Assembly: GCA_002329445.1 (NCBI GenBank)
Contig: DCTU01000328.1
Coordinates: 1 to 18,500, forward strand
DNA from: a bacterium UBP9_UBA1432
Lineage (GTDB): Bacteria > Vulcanimicrobiota > Xenobia > Xenobiales > Xenobiaceae
Reading direction: 5' to 3'
DNA: 18,500 nt
How positions within the stretch are numbered: the first letter of the stretch is position 1; every line of letters begins with the position of its first letter. The translations under genes were made by a program, and so were the position numbers. This document shows, one piece after another, positions 7,260 to 13,618 of the stretch. The notes under the pieces were generated by a model, which was not told where the DNA came from, made no database searches, and saw only the letters and a list, made by a program, of their open reading frames with translations.

Positions 7260-7726
7260 GTCGTCAGAGCCCCGTCTCCCTCAGAGGCGGAGCCTGAACC
7301 CATCCGTGGGCCCCCGACCGCCAGCACGCTTCCCAGCGCGTCGAAGAGATCGTATCGCTCGTTCTCGTCGCCGTCGAGGATGGCGATCCGGCCGTCGGGG
7401 CCCAGCACGTAGTCGGCCCTCCGGGCGCCGGTGCCGTCGAGTTCGTTCAGCACCTGGGACAATCCCAGGACCTCGTCCGGAACCCCGTCGGAGTGGGGCT
7501 CGGCGCCCGAGGGCGCGCGGCGCCAGGTGCGCAGGTCGTCTGCGTTGTCGCGGTACTCCGCAGTGCTCAGGTCCGGCAGGGTCGCCCTGGACAGGCGATG
7601 GACATGGTTCCACTCGAAGCGGGTGGGGTTGGCCTGGGCTGGATCGTCTCTCTCCACCAGGCGGCCAACCCGGTCCCAATGAAAGCTCCTTGTGGGGTTC
7701 TCTTGAACCCTGAGACTGGGCGAGGT
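7260..7726 (-). pseudogene. Rhs/YD-repeat protein fragment
   Basis: One minus-strand frame reads like the last part of an Rhs/YD-repeat core: FHWDRVGRLVERDDP and FEWNHVHRLSRATLPDLS (degenerate YD repeats), then QVLNELDGTGARRADYVLGP, DGRIAILDGDENERYDLF and DALGSVLAV. The last three match the pre-tip region of Rhs proteins. The frame meets a TAG at 7727-7729 and has no start codon of its own kind. After DALGSVLAV it lacks the expected DPFG and RARYYDPETGRF segments, so both core and toxin tip are missing. Several YD tyrosines are replaced. I infer a decayed remnant of a polymorphic-toxin gene. Rhs identity comes from motif recognition, not a search. Confidence 0.7.
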
Positions 7727-8000
7727 CTATCCAAGTATCCGGAATCCAGGCGGACACGACCGTCCAAATACCGTAGAGAACCGCACCGAAGCAGGAATAC
7801 GTAAACGCACCAACTACATAGGGCGTACCTGCAGACAATATCCCCAGCGCTTCGCCTTGCTCGCGCCTCCGATATATCTCGCCAAACAGAATCAACGACC
7901 CAGCCATAACAATAAACGAAGCATAGCGAATCGCCTCCATGATGATGGTGATGAGCAATGCTAATGTTGCAGGCGTTGGCCTGGACGGCGTCTTGTTCAT
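7281..8000 (-). CDS. Small membrane protein ORF, apparently fused into Rhs remnant
   Basis: The ATG at 8000 opens a 239-codon frame, but only the first 90-odd residues look genuine. They hold hydrophobic stretches at about 12-20, 26-40 and 60-86 (MEAIRYASFIVMAGSLILFG; YVVGAFTYSCFGAVLYGIW) separated by EIYRRREQGE. From about residue 95 the frame is Arg/Pro-rich and is out of phase with the Rhs-like frame on the same strand, so the original C-terminus is probably lost near 7730. G+C over 7741-7980 is about 52% by hand count, well below its neighbours, which suggests transfer. No Shine-Dalgarno sequence is visible. I do not recognise the family. Position next to an Rhs fragment makes an immunity protein possible but unproven. 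Confidence 0.4.
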   Translation of the reverse strand: MNKTPSRPTPATLALLITIIMEAIRYASFIVMAGSLILFGEIYRRREQGEALGILSAGTPYVVGAFTYSCFGAVLYGIWTVVSAWIPDTWIDLAQSQGSREPHKELSLGPGWPPGGERRSSPGQPHPLRVEPCPSPVQGDPAGPEHCGVPRQRRRPAHLAPRALGRRAPLRRGSGRGPGIVPGAERTRRHRRPEGRLRAGPRRPDRHPRRRRERAIRSLRRAGKRAGGRGPTDGFRLRL

Positions 8001-8300
8001 GCGAAATCAATGACCAATGCTTGTAATCGGATCACAGCTTTGGCGGATTCCATGGCATCGGTCCTCCGCGAACGGGCGCGATCCCGGTTTGGTGGCATCC
8101 TCCTTCAACTGTCCTGTCCCCCCTCCAGGTTGACAGAAGTCCTTCAGGAAATCCCCTGGCCTGGTCTTGCCTTGAGCGCCGTCAGCAGGCCATCTTGGCA
8201 GCCGTGGCGAGCCCGAGGTTCTTCGCCCGCCTCTCGCCGGGCCTCAACCCCGGCATGCGCCGGCCTCAACTCCGCTTGTCAGGGGAATTCTTGCGAATAC
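8001..8300. other. Unassigned stretch in the accessory scar
   Basis: About 300 bases between the membrane-protein start and the GNAT fragment. On the minus strand a short frame ending VIRLQALVIDFA stops in an ATGA overlap with the ATG at 8000. On the plus strand one frame reads AILAAVASPRFFARLSPGLN and stops at 8354-8356. Neither can be assigned. It probably contains decayed accessory sequence, and no DUF1778/RHH antitoxin gene is visible. Confidence 0.5.
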
Positions 8301-8699
8301 ATGTCCGTCGACGCTCGGGATCAGCACCCGAAGACGGCGGCAATCTCTTGCCATGAAGTCGTCGGGTATTCCAGCCTTGCCGCAGGGGCGGTTTGCCTGG
8401 AGGACGCTCCTGGCCGGGTTGCCAAGGGCCTGCCACGTCACCCCGTGCCCGTCATCCTGCTGGCCCGACTGGCCGTCGACCAGCGCGAGCAGGGTCGGGG
8501 GCTCGGTCCCGCCCTGCTGAAGGATGCCTGCCTGCGGTACCTGCAGGCTTGCGAACTCATCGGGAGCCGGGCCCTGCTCACCCGCGCCAAGGGCGCTCGA
8601 GCCAGGTCCTTCTACCTCCGGTTCGGCTTTGAGCCCTCCCCGACGGACGCCGATCATCTCTTCCTGCTCACCAAGGACCTGAAGAAGACCCTGGGCTGA
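8301..8699 (+). pseudogene. N-terminally truncated TacT-like GNAT acetyltransferase
   Basis: The frame ending at 8699 encodes the second half of a GNAT-fold acetyltransferase like the TacT/AtaT toxins that acetylate aminoacyl-tRNA. Recognisable parts are VVGYSSLAAGAV, GLPRHPVPVILLARLAVD, the acetyl-CoA pyrophosphate-binding loop QGRGLG, ALLTRAKGARARSFYLRFGFEPSP (including the conserved Tyr) and HLFLLTKDLKKTL. From the internal ATG at 8301 it is 132 residues, whereas the family is usually about 160-175. The frame stays open back to 8010, but that sequence does not resemble the usual N-terminus, and no antitoxin gene precedes it. I infer a truncated, probably inactive remnant; a functional short form from 8301 cannot be excluded. 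Confidence 0.65.
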
Positions 8700-8789
8700 G
8701 TGGCGAGCGTGGCCGCTGCGCCGGCCTGTTGCCAGGTCGACTGTTGACGACCATTCCGCCATGACCTTCCTGACCCCCCAAGACCGTCC

Positions 8790-8848
8790 GGTCCCTTCAG
8801 GCCCCGGCTCTCACGCCTGGCGAGCCGGCAGTTCCACCTCCCATGTGT
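8790..8848. repeat. Right copy of the direct repeat, at the 3' end of the UPF0173 gene
   Basis: Blocks GGTCCCTTCAGG (8790-8801), CCTGGCG (8816-8822) and AGTTCCACCTCCC (8830-8842), then GTGT, match 7178-7237 in the same orientation. This copy covers the last dozen codons of the hydrolase (TWEVELPARQA) and about 20 bp beyond its stop, so it is likely the original and the left one the duplicate. Confidence 0.65.
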
Positions 8849-9509
8849 CCAATGCCTTCATGATCCGGACCCGGGTGAAGGTGTGGGCCTCGACCTGGCG
8901 GCGGAATTCCTCGGCGTCCGTGCGGATGGGCGGGAAGGTGTCGTAGTGGATGGGGACCACCACGTCCGGGCGGATCAGCTCGACCGCCTTGAGCGCCTCC
9001 TGCAGGTCCATCGTGAAGTGGCCGCCGATCGGCAGGAAGGCCACCTGCGGGCGGTTCAGTTCGGCGATGAGCGCCATGTCCGAGAAGACGCAGGTGTCCC
9101 CGGCGTGATAGAAGGTGACGCCGCCCACCTCGAAGACCACCCCGCAGGGCATGCCCATGTATTCGCCCTCGCACGACGACGAGTGGAAGGCCGGGACCAG
9201 CCGGGCCCATCCCCAGGGTTGCTGGATCCGCCCGCCCATGTTGGCCGGGATGGCCGGACAGCCCCTCTTCTCCAGCCAGACTCCCAGCTCGTAGGTCGCG
9301 ATCACCGGGGCCCGATGCTGCTTGGAGAGAGCCTCGGTGTCGCCCAGGTGGTCGGCATGGGCGTGGGTCAGGAGGATCGTCGTGGGCTTCAGGGCGGGTA
9401 TGGCCCGCCCCTGGAGAGCCGGGTTTCCGCTCAGGAACGGATCCAGCAGGACGGTGTGGCCCTCGTGGTGGAGCGCCAGGGCGGAGTGCCCGAGGAACTG
9501 GACCTGCAT
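8811..9509 (-). CDS. UPF0173-family metal-dependent hydrolase
   Basis: A 232-residue cytoplasmic metallo-beta-lactamase-fold protein. Metal ligands are visible in THAHADHLGD (His49, His51, Asp53, His54), His109 in PAFHSS, Asp138 in YHAGDTCVFSD and His188 in PIHYDTFP. The opening MQVQFLGHSALALHHEG and the phrase LPIGGHFTMDLQEALKAVELI are characteristic of the UPF0173 / L-ascorbate-6-P-lactonase-like group. Its physiological substrate is unknown. Length matches the family. The ATG at 9509 is chosen for its GGGAGGTG upstream; a longer frame to 9560 has no support. It is divergent from the UPF0158 gene. Its 3' end is duplicated at 7178-7237. Confidence 0.92.
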   Translation of the reverse strand: MQVQFLGHSALALHHEGHTVLLDPFLSGNPALQGRAIPALKPTTILLTHAHADHLGDTEALSKQHRAPVIATYELGVWLEKRGCPAIPANMGGRIQQPWGWARLVPAFHSSSCEGEYMGMPCGVVFEVGGVTFYHAGDTCVFSDMALIAELNRPQVAFLPIGGHFTMDLQEALKAVELIRPDVVVPIHYDTFPPIRTDAEEFRRQVEAHTFTRVRIMKALDTWEVELPARQA

Positions 9510-9643
9510 GCTGTGCACCTCCCGTCGATGTTGCGGCCCATGTTCGCCGCAGCGGGCCACCGAGCCTACCGGAGGAGGCGGCTCGGGAGGGAACCGGACC
9601 GGCTGGGACCGAAAAGGACGGCTTCACCCCGAAGGAGGACGCC

Positions 9644-10051
9644 ATGCCCGTCGATCGCGCCCGGCTCCAGGAAGCCATGCTGGACCCGGATCCTGAGACC
9701 CAGTATTTCGTGGATTCCCGCACGGGGAAGGTGGTTCGGGTCACCTTGAAGGATCCTCAGGGCCTGGCGCGCTTCAAGGCGGAGCTGACGGCCGAGCCCC
9801 GTCGCTTCGTCCAGGTCCCCCGCCCCTCGGGCCGCGAGAAGTACGCCGAGCTCTCGGAGTTCATCGCCTCGGTGGTCGACCCGGTCCTCAAGAAGAGGCT
9901 CCAGGCGGTCCTGGCCTCCCCCAACCCCTATCGCGAGCTGAACCTCGCGTTGGAGCGGCGCTTCAAGGAACAGCGGCAATGGGAGGAGTTCCGGCGCCGG
10001 TCGGTGGCCCGCCGGATGGCGGACTTCCTCAAGCTCTCGGGGCTGACCTGA
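9644..10051 (+). CDS. UPF0158-family protein
   Basis: A 135-residue soluble protein. It matches the UPF0158 layout: an N-terminal strand pair TQYFVDSRTGKVVRV (residues 19-33), a middle RRFVQVPRPSGREKYAELSEFIASV, then VLKKRLQAVLASPNPYRELNLAL and a helical C-terminus QWEEFRRRSVARRMADFLKLSGL. The function of this family is not established. GAAGGAGG lies eight nt upstream of the ATG, supporting the start. The 3' end overlaps the convergent metallophosphoesterase gene by 23 bp. Confidence 0.8.
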   Translation: MPVDRARLQEAMLDPDPETQYFVDSRTGKVVRVTLKDPQGLARFKAELTAEPRRFVQVPRPSGREKYAELSEFIASVVDPVLKKRLQAVLASPNPYRELNLALERRFKEQRQWEEFRRRSVARRMADFLKLSGLT

Positions 10052-10859
10052 GGGTCAGGACGGTCACGTCGGGTCGGCAGCAGAAGCGCAATCGATAGGT
10101 GCTGGCCAGGCCGCGCGAGACGAAGAGATGGGTGTCGCCGTGCCGCGACAGGCCCTGGTCGTAGCGGCGGGGCAACTCGGTGACCCGCAAGAGCGAGCCC
10201 CACCACGGCAGTCGGACCTGCCCGCCGTGGGTGTGCCCGCTCAGGACCAGGCCCAGCCCGCGGCGGCTGGCCTCCATGACGGCGTCGGGCGAGTGCGCCA
10301 GGAGCAGTCCCGGCGCTCCTGCGGGAACCTCCCGGCAGGCCTTGTTGAAGTCGTGCCGGCCGGGCAGGTCGGAGTTGTCGTCCAGGCCGACCACCCAGAG
10401 GGCCTGGTCGCCTCGGTGCAGCGGCACGGCCTGGTTGCGCAGCACGGTGTAGCCCAGGCTCTGCAGGTGGTGCGCGACGGCGGGGGCGTTGAAGCGGTGA
10501 TCGTGCCCGCCCAGCACGGCCAGGCGGCCCAGCGGCGGCTCCAGTCCGGCCAGGGGGGCCAGGACCTCCTTCCATGTCTGGCCGGCGCGGTGTCCCGCGA
10601 TGTCGCCCGCCAGCAGCAGGACGTCCACACCGGCCCTGGCCAGGATGCGCACGGCCCGCAGGTAGTGCTCGCGGGGCGCCCAGGCGCCGGCGTGCAGGTC
10701 GCTCAGGAACCCCAGCCGGATTCCGTCCAGGGCCCGGGGCAGGCCGGGAAAGGGGACCTCGAGTTCCCGCTTCTCCAGCCACAGGGGCTCGATGGCCACG
10801 GCCCAGGTGGCGCAGGCCAGCGCCGTGGCAGCCAGGGCTCCCAGGGGCTTGAGGGCCAT
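10029..10859 (-). CDS. Membrane-anchored metallophosphoesterase (YkuE/YaeI-like)
   Basis: A 276-residue calcineurin-like phosphoesterase anchored by an N-terminal hydrophobic helix (residues 6-23). The metal-site blocks are present in order: SDLHAG (53-58), GDIAGH (85-90), GGHDH (117-121), LLAHSPD (186-192) and SGHTHGGQ (207-214). In the third block the usual GNHD asparagine is glycine (Gly118). Relatives hydrolyse phosphodiester or pyrophosphate bonds in envelope lipids, for example UDP-2,3-diacylglucosamine; the substrate here is not determined. The ATG overlaps the ispF stop by one base (TGATG), implying translational coupling. The stop lies inside the 3' end of the convergent UPF0158 gene. 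Confidence 0.88.
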   Translation of the reverse strand: MALKPLGALAATALACATWAVAIEPLWLEKRELEVPFPGLPRALDGIRLGFLSDLHAGAWAPREHYLRAVRILARAGVDVLLLAGDIAGHRAGQTWKEVLAPLAGLEPPLGRLAVLGGHDHRFNAPAVAHHLQSLGYTVLRNQAVPLHRGDQALWVVGLDDNSDLPGRHDFNKACREVPAGAPGLLLAHSPDAVMEASRRGLGLVLSGHTHGGQVRLPWWGSLLRVTELPRRYDQGLSRHGDTHLFVSRGLASTYRLRFCCRPDVTVLTLRSAPRA

Positions 10860-11380
10860 CAGGTCCGGGCTCGGAGCAGGGCGCTGGCCATCGCGGCCAT
10901 GCCCTCACCCCGGCCGGGGAACCCCAACCTCTCCGTCGTGGTGGCCTTGACGCCGACCTGGTCCGGGCGGACCTCCAGGGCTCGGGCCAGGTTGGCCTGC
11001 ATGGCCGGGAAGTGGGGAGAGATCTTCGGGCGCTGGGCCAGGACCATCGCGTCCACGCCCTCGATGTCGTACCCGGCCTGGCGCACCAGGTCGCCCACGG
11101 CGCTGGCCAGTTTCAGCGAGTCGGCGTCCTTCCAGCGCAGGTCGGTGTCGGGGAAGTGCACGCCGATGTCGGCCAGGGCGGCTGCTCCCAGCAGGGCGTC
11201 CATGACGGCGTGGGTCAGCACGTCGGCGTCCGAGTGCCCTTCCAGACCCCGCTCAAAGGGGATCTCGACCCCACCCAGGATCAGGCGGCGCCCCTCCACC
11301 AGGCGGTGCACGTCGAAGCCCAGGCCCGTGCGGAAGCGGGTCTCTTCGCGGATCAGGCGGCGGATCTCTTGTTCCAGCAT
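10859..11380 (-). CDS. ispF: 2-C-methyl-D-erythritol 2,4-cyclodiphosphate synthase
   Basis: A 173-residue enzyme of the MEP isoprenoid pathway, converting CDP-ME-2-phosphate to ME-cyclodiphosphate with release of CMP. Zinc ligands are Asp23 and His25 in GLGFDVHR and His57 in [16 protein letters not shown] (49-53), [10 protein letters not shown] (71-80), [13 protein letters not shown] and [22 protein letters not shown] are all diagnostic. It is about 15 residues longer than usual at the N-terminus ([16 protein letters not shown]), and the ATG at 11380 has no strong ribosome-binding site, so the start is less certain than the identity. No ispD is fused or adjacent. It is coupled to the downstream metallophosphoesterase. 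Confidence 0.95.
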   Translation of the reverse strand: MLEQEIRRLIREETRFRTGLGFDVHRLVEGRRLILGGVEIPFERGLEGHSDADVLTHAVMDALLGAAALADIGVHFPDTDLRWKDADSLKLASAVGDLVRQAGYDIEGVDAMVLAQRPKISPHFPAMQANLARALEVRPDQVGVKATTTERLGFPGRGEGMAAMASALLRART

Positions 11381-11533
11381 GCCGGGGTGCTTCTCGTCGG
11401 ATGGGAAGGCTCCTACAAGGGCGCCCCAGCGGGGGAGGCGGTTCCGGGCATGCCGCGATGGAACGCTGACCCAGGACCCATCCCGTCCTGCAGGCAGTAG
11501 GTTCCAGGCGCACCGGGCGCGAACGGGGCGGGC

Positions 11534-12685
11534 ATGCTCTGTCGCCGGTTCCGCTTCCGCCGCTACCAGCTCAAGAAGGACTCGCTGCGTGCCTTGAACG
11601 AGGGGCATCCCTGGATCTTCCGGGGCGCCATGTCTTCGGCAGCCGAGGTCTTTCCGGACGGTCAGTGGCTGGCCCTGGTGGATGGCCAGAACCGGCCCGT
11701 GGGCTTCGGCATCTATCAGGCCGAAGGCGCCGTGGGCATCCGGGTCCTGCGCCCCGGCGCCACGCCTCCGGATTCGGACTGGCTGCAGCGAAGGCTCAAC
11801 CGCGCCCTGGAGCGTCGCGCCGACCTGCGCCAACGGGTGGAGGGCTTCCGGGCACTCAACGGCGAGAGTGACGGATTCCCGGGGGTCGTCCTGGACGTCT
11901 ACGGCCGGGTCGGGGTCCTGCAGACCTACTGCGCCGGGGTGGACTCCCTGGGCCGCTACGCCGCCGCTCTGGCCTGCCGCTCCCTGGACCTGCCGGGCCT
12001 GCTCTGGAAGCCCCCGCAGCGTCGCTCCGGGCCGGGTCCGGTCCGGCGGGTTCTGCGCGGGCAGGTGCCCCGCTGCGTGGCCTTCGCAGAGGAGGGCATG
12101 CGGCTGGTCGCCGATCTGGAAGGCGGCCAGAAGACCGGGCTCTTCCTGGATCTGCGCGGACTGCGGCGCTGGATCCGCAACTCCGATCTGACGGGTCGCA
12201 GGGTGCTCAACCTGTTCAGCTACACGGGCACCCTGGGCCTGGCGGCCGAACTCGCCGGAGCCCGGGAGGTCTGGCAGGTGGACGCCTCGGCCCAGGCCCT
12301 GGCCTTCGCCGGTCACCACCATGTCCAGGACCCCGCCCGGCATCGCCTCGTGCAGGCGGACGTCTTCGAGTGGCTCAAGGATCTCTCCCAGGATGAACTC
12401 TTCGACCTGGTGGTGGTGGACCCGCCGGCCTTGACCACGCGGGCCGATCAGGTCGAGCGCGTCCTGGCCCGCCAGGCCCGACTCGTGTCTCGGGCGGCGG
12501 CCCACCTGGCGCCAGGGGGAACCCTGGTGGCCTGCGACTGCACCTCGAGGATCCCGCGGACCCGGTTCCAGCAGATGCTGAAGAAGGCCGTCCCCCTGCG
12601 CCATCGGCAGACCTTGCTGCCGGAGGAGGACCACGCGCCTCGCTTCGCCGAGGCGGACTACCTCAAGGTGGAGATCTATCGCTGA
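11534..12685 (+). CDS. Class I SAM-dependent rRNA methyltransferase (RlmI-like)
   Basis: A 383-residue enzyme with the RlmI/YccW architecture. It has an N-terminal PUA-like domain (residues 8-75, [16 protein letters not shown] and GFGIYQ), a linker with [20 protein letters not shown], and a C-terminal Rossmann methyltransferase domain. Hallmarks are [12 protein letters not shown] (197-208), the SAM-binding [18 protein letters not shown] (226-243), VDPPAL (295-300) and ACDCTSR (333-339). Family members methylate a cytosine C5 in 23S rRNA. The precise nucleotide is not certain here, because the short insert [14 protein letters not shown] and the altered LTTR after DPPA differ from E. coli. It is divergent from ispF and converges on the proline-rich gene with a hairpin between. 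Confidence 0.88.
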   Translation: MLCRRFRFRRYQLKKDSLRALNEGHPWIFRGAMSSAAEVFPDGQWLALVDGQNRPVGFGIYQAEGAVGIRVLRPGATPPDSDWLQRRLNRALERRADLRQRVEGFRALNGESDGFPGVVLDVYGRVGVLQTYCAGVDSLGRYAAALACRSLDLPGLLWKPPQRRSGPGPVRRVLRGQVPRCVAFAEEGMRLVADLEGGQKTGLFLDLRGLRRWIRNSDLTGRRVLNLFSYTGTLGLAAELAGAREVWQVDASAQALAFAGHHHVQDPARHRLVQADVFEWLKDLSQDELFDLVVVDPPALTTRADQVERVLARQARLVSRAAAHLAPGGTLVACDCTSRIPRTRFQQMLKKAVPLRHRQTLLPEEDHAPRFAEADYLKVEIYR

Positions 12686-12700
12686 GGAGTGGGAAATGAA

Positions 12701-12740
12701 CAGGAGCCCTGCCGCCGGAGTCGCCGGGGGAGGGCTCCTG
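12701..12740. terminator. Hairpin between convergent genes
   Basis: CAGGAGCCCT (12701-12710) and AGGGCTCCTG (12731-12740) form a perfect 10-bp stem around 20 nt that can itself fold. It sits 16 nt after the methyltransferase stop and 19 nt from the stop of the convergent gene, so it probably serves both directions. There is no T-run on either side. Confidence 0.6.
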
Positions 12741-12758
12741 GATCGAGGTGGGGCGGGA

Positions 12759-13325
12759 TCAGGCCAGGCGCTGCCCGCTCAGTCCGAAGAGGCCTTCGTG
12801 GATGGTCGAGGGGCCGTTCAGCGAGAGCTCAGGGAACTGGACGCCCGCTGCAGAAGGGCCCGGCTCGTCGATCATGGCGATCGGTCCCAGGCCCGACACG
12901 CGGATCTGCGGCGTCAGGGAGGTGGCGTTGGCCGAGCCCGGGTCGCCCGCCACCAGGAAGCCGTCGAAGCTCTGCACGTCGCGGCGCGGGGCCTCGCGAG
13001 AGAAGACCACGTGGCCGCCTTCAGACCAGGTCGGCTGGAACTGGGCCGAAGGAAGCGTCGGCAGGCCGTCGGGAAGCCGGGTCTCGGGCAGGGTGGGCAG
13101 CCCGCCAGGCAGTTCACTCTTGGGAGAGGCCGGGAAACCGATCGGAAGCTCCGCAGGCGAGTTCCCCGAATCGGTCAGGGACCTGGGTGCGGGCAGATCG
13201 ACGCGCAGGTGGACCATGTCCCTGGCAACGGGAAGTGAAGTCTCCGGACCTCCAGCCGGGGGCTGGGGGCGGGTCGTTCCTGGGCGCAGGGGCTGGACGG
13301 GCCCGAATCCGTGGATCTCGTTCAT
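12759..13325 (-). CDS. Proline-rich hypothetical protein
   Basis: A 188-residue protein I do not recognise. It has no signal peptide or membrane helix. The N-terminal half is rich in Pro, Gly and Leu and contains a tandem 12-residue repeat, [12 protein letters not shown] (72-83) and [12 protein letters not shown] (84-95). The C-terminal half (97-188) looks more ordered: [33 protein letters not shown] and [19 protein letters not shown] could be beta strands. A GGAGGAG Shine-Dalgarno lies just before the ATG, and a candidate promoter is about 50 nt upstream, so it is likely expressed as a single gene. The opening ([20 protein letters not shown]) resembles in style that of the lipase-like protein at 1043-2104. 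Confidence 0.7.
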   Translation of the reverse strand: MNEIHGFGPVQPLRPGTTRPQPPAGGPETSLPVARDMVHLRVDLPAPRSLTDSGNSPAELPIGFPASPKSELPGGLPTLPETRLPDGLPTLPSAQFQPTWSEGGHVVFSREAPRRDVQSFDGFLVAGDPGSANATSLTPQIRVSGLGPIAMIDEPGPSAAGVQFPELSLNGPSTIHEGLFGLSGQRLA

Positions 13326-13376
13326 CTCTCTCCTCCGCGGTCACAGCCGGAAAGGCCGGACCCTGGTTCCAACTCC

Positions 13377-13406
13377 ATCCTAGCCCCTCGTGGGGGAGGA
13401 AGCCAA
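13377..13406 (-). promoter_or_regulatory. Candidate sigma-70-type promoter
   Basis: On the minus strand TTGGCT (13406-13401) and TAGGAT (13382-13377) are separated by 18 bp. The predicted start near 13370 gives a leader of about 45 nt containing the GGAGGAG ribosome-binding site of the gene starting at 13325. Confidence 0.5.
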
Positions 13407-13535
13407 CCGTCTGGGAGGGGCGATTCGGGGGGCGGGCCGGCAGTTTACATCGTGGCAAAGTCGGGGGGGCGGAACGCCTCGCCGGAAGGGCCCGGCAGGG
13501 GCCGGATCGACTCTTCCAGTGCCCTTCTGCCAGGG

Positions 13536-13554
13536 TTTTCAGGCCGTCTGAAAA
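13536..13554. repeat. Perfect inverted repeat TTTTCAG / CTGAAAA
   Basis: TTTTCAG (13536-13542), a five-base spacer GCCGT and CTGAAAA (13548-13554). The right arm is also the first unit of the adjacent 11-bp tandem array, so together they form a mixed inverted/direct arrangement that could be an operator. Confidence 0.6.
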
Positions 13555-13602
13555 CACCCTGAAAGCGATCTGAAGGCGATCTGAAAGCGTCCCGAAAGTG
13601 CC
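13548..13602. repeat. Five tandem 11-bp units (CTGAAAGCGAT-like)
   Basis: Contiguous units are CTGAAAACACC, CTGAAAGCGAT, CTGAAGGCGAT, CTGAAAGCGTC and CCGAAAGTGCC. The first six positions are nearly invariant and the last four drift. An 11-bp period places each unit on the same helix face, as in OmpR/PhoB-family binding sites. It lies in the 293-bp gap between the gspF stop and the gene starting at 13325, about 140 bp upstream of the candidate promoter. The remainder of that gap shows nothing else recognisable. Confidence 0.7.
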
Positions 13603-13618
13603 TCCGGAGACGCCTGGA

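Noticed and set aside
7567..8010. Open frame with a run of five histidines (7567-8010, minus)
   Set aside because: It is out of frame with both the membrane-protein and Rhs-like frames. The histidines arise from CAT repeats read in a shadow frame.
13541..13552. AGGCCGTCTGAA, identical to a neisserial DNA-uptake sequence variant
   Set aside because: Only one copy was noticed in 18.5 kb, the gene content does not look neisserial, and it falls inside a local inverted/tandem repeat that explains the sequence. A uptake signal would need many copies genome-wide.
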